Source: Fragilaria crotonensis
Taxonomy: Eukaryota > Bacillariophyta > Fragilariophyceae > Fragilariales > Fragilariaceae
DNA: 64,000 nt
Direction: 5' to 3'
NCBI GenBank assembly: GCA_022925895.1
Contig: JAKSYS010000121.1
Coordinates: 49,909-113,908 of the forward strand
Shown here: positions 56,742 to 64,000 of the stretch, in pieces
Position numbering within the stretch: the first letter of the stretch is position 1
Layout: each line of letters starts with the position of its first letter
Made by a program: the position numbers and the translations under genes
Notes under the pieces: model-generated
Seen by the model: the letters and a program-made list of their open reading frames with translations, nothing else
Told to the model about the DNA's origin: nothing
Databases searched by the model: none

Positions 56742-57561
56742 AGGGGAAATTACAAAATCACGTATTTTTCAGCCACTTTACAATATAGTACAATGACCCT
56801 CTATACTCTATATACAACTTTACATCTTACTATATCACCGATTTGCTTTTGGCGTTTACAATATCACGTATACATTTGTTCATATATATTACTATATCAC
56901 GCAAACGTGATATAGTAACACATTTTGTCGCCAGCCACATCTTCTCTCCACAGATAACATGGTAGCTACACCGTATTGTAGCCAATGTCATAAATGAGGA
57001 ATGGCCAACCTTGCACCACAACCTCTTTCTCCGTCGTTTTGTTTCAATCACTTGTAGCTCCCAGTCTGATTGAGCTAATGTGGTAGTTGTTATCACTCTT
57101 TTAGTGTGGTCATTATTTGTGTTGTGCTTCTTCTGTGTTGAACGTTCAAATTCAAATTGACCATTGGGGGCGATGCATTTGAATCAACTGAACCTGATAC
57201 GGTAGTCTACGCACCTTTTGGTATACAGTACCATAATGTTCATCTGAAAACTAACGAAGTACATGAACCTAAATCCAGCCCCTTGTCGTCACCCTCATCG
57301 AATGCAACATGACGCATATAGTTGTTATGCACACTAAAATTGTCATTACCTATTATCTATTAGACACTATTAGAGACTGGGGCAAGTTCATAGGACTTGG
57401 CACCACCTTTCTGCACAGACGGAACACAACTTTGTCGGTTGTGACCCCTTTTCCCACAGATGGAACATGTTATAGGCGACTGCTTCAATTCGACAAATTT
57501 ACTTCCTCTGCGAATTTGTTTTGTCTTCGGGCGTCCCGCCTGTCGCTTTGGCAATGCTGGT
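56742..57561 (+). repeat. Left terminal inverted repeat of the MULE, includes 3' end of transposase gene
   Basis: Matches the reverse complement of 63223-64000. The outer 500 bp is noncoding. The inner 200 bp encodes, on the minus strand, the transposase tail with a CCHC zinc knuckle (CSICGKRGHNRQSC). Repeated words of the type TACTATATCACG occur in the outer 180 bp. Confidence 0.85.
56889..56918. repeat. Subterminal hairpin in left TIR
   Basis: A perfect 13-bp inverted repeat, TTACTATATCACG with its complement, around a 4-base loop CAAA. The counterpart in the right TIR is also a perfect hairpin although its sequence differs. Probably a transposase-binding site. Confidence 0.75.
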
Positions 57562-60473
57562 TCCTTTGTCACGCCATCATATTCGAGTGTTTCCAAGCAG
57601 ACGGGGAAGACGTTCTTGTTCCTGAACGTGGCTGTTTTGTACAAACTCGAAACTGTAGTAGGGATGCACCAAATTGCCGATGACATAGGTGAAGTCTTTT
57701 TCTTTCCATTTCCTGAAGACTGCACACGCATGTCAACAGGGGTACAAGAAGTCTTGCCAGACACCGCAGCTGCACCATTGAAAGTCTGGCTTTACTATGT
57801 TGATGCAGTTTTGGTCGAGGTATCCTGCTGACGGTCGTACAGTAGCTATTCTCAGCAAGGTCATCCTCTGCAAGTGATGATGGTTCCACGACCTTAAAGT
57901 CACCGCATCCACTTTCCAACTCGACAACCGTCATGCTAGCAGCTGCATCCCACCTAAGAACCTTCATTATCTGTGCAACTCTAGGCACCACTTCGGACCC
58001 GTCACGTTCACTGTACTTCTTTCTGCACACATATGTCCTTGTCGACATGATGTCGATGAGTTTGTTCACACACTCTAACCACCCCACGTCTCTAGCTTCA
58101 GAGAACATATTGTTCACCGCCTCACTTGTGTTTGACGTCACAATTCCATACCTTGGTGGAATGACAACGGCGGTAGAAGATGAGTACCACTGAGTGGTCC
58201 GCCACAGAACACGATCGTTGTCTGTGATTTCATCCAGATATGTTGCAGCTTCCGGCTTAATCCTGCGTACCTCCTCAAATAAGCGACTAGAATTTCTTGT
58301 CAAAAATGTTTTTGCAATTGCCAATACATATTTGGAACACTGCTTGCCAAACTTCTGTGCCACGTTGCCCTCGATGTGTTTTGCGCAGCTCATCTCAAAT
58401 TTATCAGGGAACACTGCTTTCAACGCCGGTTTCAGACCCTTGTCTCGGTCAGAAATGAACAGAAATGGGGGCCTCGCGACCCCATCCACGTCAACATTTC
58501 CGTACACCTGCTCTCCAATGATTGGGCACGCTTTCTTCAGATAACGAAGCATCTTTCGCCACAAAGCACCATCCTCATTGCCTGCTGAGATCATGAATCC
58601 AATTGGGAAGATATCATTGCTACCCGTCAGAACTGATGCAACATACAGAGTGCCTTTGAACACACTCTTCAGGTGGGCGGCATCCAAAGACAGTACCGGG
58701 CGCACAAACTTCAGCGCTCGGTTCATGATCCCGGGAAAACATGCAGCTCAACGACCCTCATGTCCTTATCCCTCTCGCATCCAATAATGGAATCAGGGTT
58801 ACAGCTCTTCAACGCTTCCAAAAAGGATAATCATCTCGAAGTTTTTCAACGTTGCAGCCTTTGAGCGCTTGTTTCATGGGTCAGTGCTCGGTACGCAGCC
58901 ATGTACGGCACAATCAGACCAGAACGTGTTGCAGCCGTCTTCTGAACGTCTGCCGGTGTCGGTGTTCCTTCCTTTGTTTGAACCACCTGACCAATAATTC
59001 CATGCAGGTTCGATGTCGCTTCTTCCAATGCCGCCCATCAGCCGCGAGCGGAGCACGTCGCACGTCGCCATGCAAACCCTTAATCTTCGACACGCCAAAC
59101 CTGCCGTCAGATCGCCGCCTCGATATTAAAATTGAATGGGCAGTTGACATGCTCCCGACATTGGAACTGCTTAAATTGATTTCGAGTGAGCGTTGCACCC
59201 GGTGATTTCCTGACCGAATCTCATACGTTTCATTAATGGCATCACCTCTTCCAACGTCGCAAAGCAATCCACCTTTGCGTCCCTCATTATGTCATAGAAC
59301 AATACGTCAAGAGACTTGACGGGCACTGGCTTTGCCAGATTGCTCCCTTCATTTCCTGTTCGAAAATCTGTAACATTATCATCCTTAAGCTCACTACTGC
59401 TCGCTGTCCTCGCAAGTGTGATAACTAAGCGCATCCTCATTGCCATTCGCCGAATCATCAGTAGCAGCAAGTAGCGATGCGCACTTTTCCACAGCGGTTT
59501 CCATGTCTTCGTCACTTCCCGAATGGCCAGCAGTATCCATCGTGTTTTCCTTGTTCACAGCAGTTTCCACCTCCTCCGTAATCGAACTGCCGCCCGCCGA
59601 CCTGTACTTCCGCGGCAGGCACGTCCAGTACCTCCACACCAAAGTATCAAGGATGCTACTTCCATTCAGTTTTGGGAAGCAGGCGCGGACAACCTGACTT
59701 GTTGTCCCTAATCCGGTGCCCTTTCCCCCAAACACGGCCGTCAGTTTAGCCCGCAAACCGGTGATGTCTTGTTGAGTAAACGTTTCCATCGTGATCACCT
59801 TACCCTCGACAAGGTGCAAAACAATGCCAACTGCAAATAAACCGCAATCAAATCCGTTCAACTGACGTGGACATTCTCCATACTCCACTCGTTTAAGCAA
59901 GGCCTCATCCGTCAGTCTAAGGTGCTCATGTTCCTCCTCTTGAAGAATGTAGAATCGCACGAAGTAGTTGACTTCCTTTACGATGGTTGCGACTTCGGGA
60001 TTAATTTGACGAGTGCGGCGTTGCAGGGAATCGTAAATTGTCAAATGGATAATAAATTCTCGACTAGAGAACGAACAATCCAAGCAAAGCACAAAAAAGT
60101 GGTGTACCGAGACAATCGGTATAAGGAGCCTGCTGACGGGACGGGATCGGAAACAAGATTGCAAAGATGCACGAATGCGTGAAACTTTTTGTCGGTTTGC
60201 CCTCCCCACTTGAACCGCGTCGGGTCCATTGGGTACATACGTGATCAGATCGCTACATGACTGGATGTAAGTTCGGGTGCCAAGACTCCCAATATGAAAA
60301 GTGTCAGTGGATGTCACATCCACCGGCGGCGCAGATTGCTGCAGTATGCAGTCCAGCAGCAATGTGCTCAACCAAGCATTACGCGGTAGTGCAGAAATAT
60401 CCTCGCTACTTGGAGATATCCATCCCGAAAAGCGGGGATTGCCTGGAAAGCATTTCTTTGCTTTCTTTGCCAT
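57360..60473 (-). CDS. Ulp1-protease/MULE transposase/zinc-knuckle polyprotein, frameshifted
   Basis: The gene starts at the ATG at 60473 (MAKKAKKCFPGNPRFSGWIS). Residues about 40-250 are a Ulp1/C48 SUMO-protease-type domain, with HHFFVLCLD (catalytic His), IYDSLQ (Asp) and RQLNGFDCGLFAVGIV (oxyanion Gln and catalytic Cys). A polar acidic linker follows. Then comes a MuDR-like zinc region (59520-58850, broken frames). The MULE transposase domain follows with SLDAAHLKSVFKG, then FISDRDKGLKPALKAVFP, then CAKHIEGN and SNTSEAVNNMF, which give the DDE acidic residues. The C-terminus is a CCHC zinc knuckle (CX2CX4HX4C, CSICGKRGHNRQSC) encoded within the TIR; the stop is at 57360. About four single-base indels separate the blocks (near 59400, 59180, 59000 and 57860). 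Ulp1 domains are known in plant MULEs; its N-terminal position here is noteworthy. Confidence 0.85.
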
Positions 60474-61135
60474 GGTTTATCGTGTTCTGATCAGTATTTG
60501 ACGACAACAAGGAGACAATGCTTTGAGAAGACGATGAAGAAGTAGTATGCTGTATTTGTACTACATTGGCATCACTCCTTAAAAACTGTTATAAACGGCA
60601 CTGCATCCTTATGCAATACTTTACTGTATATTGGAAACCGCATTGCTGTTGTATTACTCGCATTGTGTTGTTTGTACAAACTCTTCAGATAATTCTCAGA
60701 TAATTGTGTCTATTCTGCGCGCAAGAAGAACACTTAATGAACTGTGGCATGTATGAATTTTTGATCTTGCACGCGCGCAATGACAAAGTCATACTATACC
60801 ACGTATGCATACATACTACGCCAGTACATCAGGTGTCAACCAAATGCAAAATTGCGCGAAAATGCATTTCTTGATCACACTTCGCTGCCTCTCACACATT
60901 GACTTCTTGCTGATCAGCATTGCGTCTGTTGTTGAGGAGCGCATCATCATTTCTGCCATCTAGCCGGGGGTGTTTGTTGCTGCTTACGGACGACGCATGG
61001 ACGCTCGTTGCTCATCATTTATTCGATCCGCTTGGAAGCACATCATCAGTTCCCTGCCATCTAGCCGGGCGTGTTTGTTGTGCTGCTGACTGACGATGCT
61101 GTCTCTGCCTGCCATCTAGCTGGGAGTTCAGTAGT
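60474..61135. promoter_or_regulatory. Divergent promoter region of the MULE with three short repeats
   Basis: Lies between the start codons of the two outward-facing genes. Just upstream of the right-hand gene are three copies of GCCATCTAGCYGGG (near 60955, 61056 and 61111). The first two continue as GTGTTTGTTG. Such repeats may be factor-binding sites. Nothing else recognised. Confidence 0.5.
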
Positions 61136-63403
61136 ATGTCAGGATTGGTTTGGAATGAAGACAATGATGCGTTGAAGATGCGAGGTCGGACGTCAATTTG
61201 TCGCACTACTGTTCTAAACCTCGGGAAGGATAATCCAAGGGTGGTGGCGGTGCCCGCCTCGAAGAAGCGGCTCAGTAACAAGATGCCACGAAAGCGGGCG
61301 AGAAGGAATTACTTCCCTTCAGGTCCGAAAGTGTTGGCACTGCTACTGAAGTGCTTCCCTGGATGGGAGGGATATTTTTCCCCTTCCGATTTTACGATTG
61401 CGTTTTTCTGCAGCTTTGACTGGAACTATTGGTGGCGAGGTCGAGGTATGCGGCACGCCCTTAAGATGGATATCGTATGCGCTTAATTGTTCGATCTGCA
61501 AGGACCTTCGGCTTGCTGACGAGGAGCAGGTGAAAGCCGGTGATAAAGTTACTGATAATTGCAGTGCCATCACGCAATTGCGCTCACTGGATGAGGTCTT
61601 CATGAAACATGCCACCACTTCGAAGTACCTTTCGGAGTTCATTCTCATGGATGTGATATGTAACCGAAAGATTACTCCGACGGCAGCTGCGACCTTAAAT
61701 ATAAGTAGTGCTTTTAAAACTGGTGACGCGGACGTTGTTGCATTGGGACCTGATGATGTAATTATGGCGCCTGCAAGTGGACCTGAGGATCTTGACGATG
61801 CCAATGACTACAAGTACAGGACTCTCCTTGCTTTCCTGCCGGGGGCGGGAGTGTTCTACTGTGCAAGGGACTGGCGCAGGAAGACTGAGGGTGTTGAAGG
61901 TTCACGCATTGCTCTGGACATGAGTTGGTTTCGACTAAGGACGAACATGTCGGTGCAGGTTCCACCGGGGTCGGACTTCCGTTTACAATTTGGAGAGGAT
62001 GGATACGTGAAGAGGTTTGCTTCCGTTACAAGTGCTGGGGTCTCTGCCTGGAGAGTTTTGTACTATCCAGCAGCACCAAGGTTACTGCAGGAAGTGTTCG
62101 TGTCAACGCAATGTTGATCATGATGGCCCTCTGGATGCCACCAGACATTATGCTGGACACGATGTGGGTGCGTGGCCAGTTGCTGACCGTGCAAGAATAC
62201 AATCGCCTTGTCAACTTGAATTCAGCAAGGTGGGTGGTCGACATTACGCCCCGGTGCTTGCACCTGAAAATCCCGACACTTGTTGGACGATTGACCCGTT
62301 GGAACACCCATTCATTGATATCATTGTTGACATCGCCCCCAGTGGTTCTGGTGCAGTTGGGAGGAAGTCAATTATCATGGTGAGAAGTATTCTTGATGGT
62401 TCCCACGAGTCAAGGTATTGCCATATGGGCAGGCATGACCTACTTGCTTCCATCAAGGTGATCGGTGAACACAATTCTCGCCTTCGGAGAGAAGCAGCGG
62501 TGGGCGCGGCGAGGCAGAATACCGGGGATGTTGGTACAATGCACGCAATTGGGACCCATGTTTTGTTGGATGGAATGGCAACTGTCGGTTTGCTGCAAAC
62601 AATAAGGTGCCTCAACCGTTACTGAGGAGCTTTGTCGAGGCCTTTGCCACTGTTGGCCTCTACTGTTTTCCTGATGTCCTTTCTGTTGTTCAGAACGTGG
62701 AAGCCGATTCGTCCCTTGTGCCAATAGCTCCGATGGATGGAAATGGTAAGGGCCTCCGGGTTGGGTACACAATTGATAAGCGTTGACCTGGGAAACGCGT
62801 CATACTTGATGTGAATGACGCTTCACAGGGTTTTAGTCTATGGACAGAGGAGAAGCCGGGTTGTGGATCAAACTGGTACTTTCTGATTCCAAATTTGTAC
62901 GGCAAGAGGAAATGTGGTACGGATTACAACGGCATCGCCATAAAGCTTTCTCATGCAACTGCCATCAGCTGGGATGGCCGTGCACTGAGGCACTGCACAT
63001 CTGTGTCTAGGCCAGACGGTGAAGGTGCTGCGCCCGTAGGAACTGGTTGGAAAGGTGCGAATCACTTATTCGGCACTTTCACTGCGGCAAAGGAGAAGAT
63101 TGTAGCGGCTGGCCGTGCTCATGCATCTGAAAGTCCGTGCCTAGAAGTGGCTGCGGCCAGTAATGCGACTGTGCTGCGTCAATATGATGTGCAGTTGGTC
63201 GACGTCGCCGACGGAGGAGGGAGCCAGCATTGCCAAAGCAACAGGCGGGACGTACGAAGACGAAACGAATTCGTGGACAAAGTAAATTCGTTGAGCTCGA
63301 TTTGGACGAATTGCCTACTACTTCATGTTCCATCTGTGCGGGAGGGCGCCACGACAAACGAAGCGTTCTGCAGCCAGTCTCTAAAGTCTCTAATAGCAGG
63401 TAG
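61136..63403 (+). CDS. Second gene of the MULE, unknown function, ends in zinc-knuckle-like tail, frameshifted
   Basis: A plus-strand gene with an ATG at 61136 and a stop at 63401-63403; about 750 residues once indels near 61390, 62090, 62585, 62790 and 63222 are corrected. The N-terminus is basic (KKRLSNKMPRKRARRNYF), likely a nuclear signal. Later parts, in order: YALNCSICKDLRLADEEQ; YRTLLAFLPGAGVFYCARDW; PPGSDFRLQFGEDGYVKRF; CWTIDPLEHPFIDIIVDIA; FVEAFATVGLYCFPDVLSVV; NDASQGFSLWTEEKPG, NWYFLIPNLYG and IAIKLSHATAISWDGRALRH. I recall the last blocks only from uncharacterised diatom repeat proteins. The tail PALPKQQAGRTKTKRIRG to CSICAGGRHDKRSV matches the transposase tail but the final knuckle Cys is Val. 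It has no transposase motif. It may be an accessory or captured cargo gene. Confidence 0.7.
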
Positions 63404-64000
63404 TTCAAGTGCGCCACGACTATACCTATACGCGTCATGTTGCATTCGATGAGGGTGATGACAAGGGGCTGGATTTAGGTTCATGTACTTCGTTAGTTTT
63501 TCAAATGAACATTATGGTACTGTATACCAAAAGGTGCGTAGACTACTGTATCAGGTTCAGTTGATTCAAACGCATCGCCCCCAATGGTCAATTTGAATTT
63601 GAACGTTCAACACAGAAGAAGCACAACGCAAATAATGACCACACTAAAAGAGTGATAACAACTACCACATTAGCGTAATCGGACTGAAAGCTACAAGTGA
63701 TTGAAACAAAATGACGGAGAAAGAGGTTGCGGTGCAAGGTTGACCATTCTTCATTTATGACATTGGCTACAATACGGTGTACCATGTTATCTGCCTGTGG
63801 AGAGAAGATGTGGCTGGCGACAAAATGTGTTACTATATCATGTTTGCATGATATAGTAATGTATGAACAAATGTTTACGTGATATTGTAAACGCCAAAAG
63901 CAAATCGGTGATATAGTAAGATGAAAAGTTGTATATACTAGAGGGTGATTGTACTATATTATAAAGTGGCTGAAAAATACGTGATTTTGTAATTTCCCCT
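63223..64000 (-). repeat. Right terminal inverted repeat of the MULE, includes 3' end of the second gene
   Basis: Matches the reverse complement of 56742-57561. Its coding part is on the plus strand and gives the tail of the second protein. Homology starts at the codons for PALPK and runs to the end of the element. Confidence 0.85.
63830..63859. repeat. Subterminal hairpin in right TIR
   Basis: A perfect 13-bp inverted repeat, TTACTATATCATG with its complement, loop TTTG. Compared with the left copy, one base pair of the stem is changed on both sides, keeping the pairing. Confidence 0.75.

Larger units (their letters stand above)
56742..64000. mobile_element. Mutator-like DNA transposon (MULE), 7.26 kb, two divergent genes and 0.8 kb TIRs
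   Basis: The element starts AGGGGAAATTACAAAATCAC at 56742, and the window's last bases are the exact complement (ends GTAATTTCCCCT), so it reaches at least to 64000. The inverted repeats can be followed for about 820 bp on the left (56742-57561) and 778 bp on the right (63223-64000), with scattered substitutions and small indels. Two genes are transcribed outward from a shared centre (60474-61135). The left one encodes a Ulp1 protease plus MULE transposase; the right one a large unknown protein. Both end inside the TIRs. The target duplication on the right lies outside the window and cannot be checked. Confidence 0.9.

Noticed and set aside
1-64000. tRNA, rRNA or other structured RNA genes
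   Set aside because: Looked for the tRNA TPsiC-arm pattern (GGTTCRANNCC) and conserved rRNA stretches by eye; no convincing match.

Overview
This is a 64 kb piece of a eukaryotic nuclear genome, most likely from a diatom, probably a pennate one. The evidence is direct: genes with short GT-AG introns (63-160 bp), N-terminal signal peptides ending in ASAFAP-like motifs (SQAF, TQAF, CKAF, GNAF) typical of secondary plastids, an HSF-type transcription factor, a DUF6824-type protein, and a SAM-methyltransferase family I associate with diatoms. No rRNA, tRNA, CRISPR array or bacterial operon was seen.

Host genes, left to right: a partial methyltransferase (<1-529, -); a DUF6824 protein (1439-2355, -); a plastid-type SDR with altered catalytic residues (5285-6245, +); an ACC deaminase/D-cysteine desulfhydrase-like PLP enzyme (6772-8354, -); an acidic-tailed hypothetical protein (9004-9822, -); an HSF (10509-11656, -); an ArfB/ICT1 release factor (13733-14389, +); a prolyl-4-hydroxylase-like dioxygenase (15292-16305, +); a TAF1C-like propeller protein (about 16984-19409, +); a conserved unknown protein (19534-21753, -); a small conserved hypothetical (24219-24848, +); PRPP synthetase (25995-27738, +); an AAE17/18-like acyl-activating enzyme (28272-30569, +); a Q-rich protein (33049-34293, +); a single-pass membrane protein with a cytosolic PDZ domain (34498-37778, -); a Nup107/Nup84-like nucleoporin (38591-41283, +); plastid 3-dehydroquinate synthase (41378-42808, -); a small plastid membrane protein (43595-43997, -); an RCC1-repeat protein (about 48367-49108, +); a ubiquitin-specific protease (53752-55605, +); and PEX13 (55752-56531, -).

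Four DNA transposons can be delimited from inverted repeats and target duplications: a 321 bp hAT-type MITE (23478-23798, 8-bp TSD), a 1.2 kb non-autonomous element with 57-bp perfect inverted repeats (31157-32335, 10-bp TSD), a 3.2 kb Tc1/mariner-like element with its own DDE transposase (44766-47939, TA TSD), and a 7.26 kb Mutator-like element (56742-64000). The last is the most interesting object. It carries two divergent genes, a Ulp1-MULE transposase and a large unknown gene. Its 0.8 kb inverted repeats reach into the 3' ends of both genes, so both proteins end in a related zinc-knuckle tail.

A systematic feature is that many otherwise well conserved genes are interrupted by single-base deletions, often in short homopolymers. 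The pattern fits consensus errors in a long-read assembly better than pseudogenes, and coordinates of such genes are given as whole spans with the breaks noted. Intergenic DNA is full of short palindromic words built on GTAC, and there are several AT-rich islands that may be decayed transposons.
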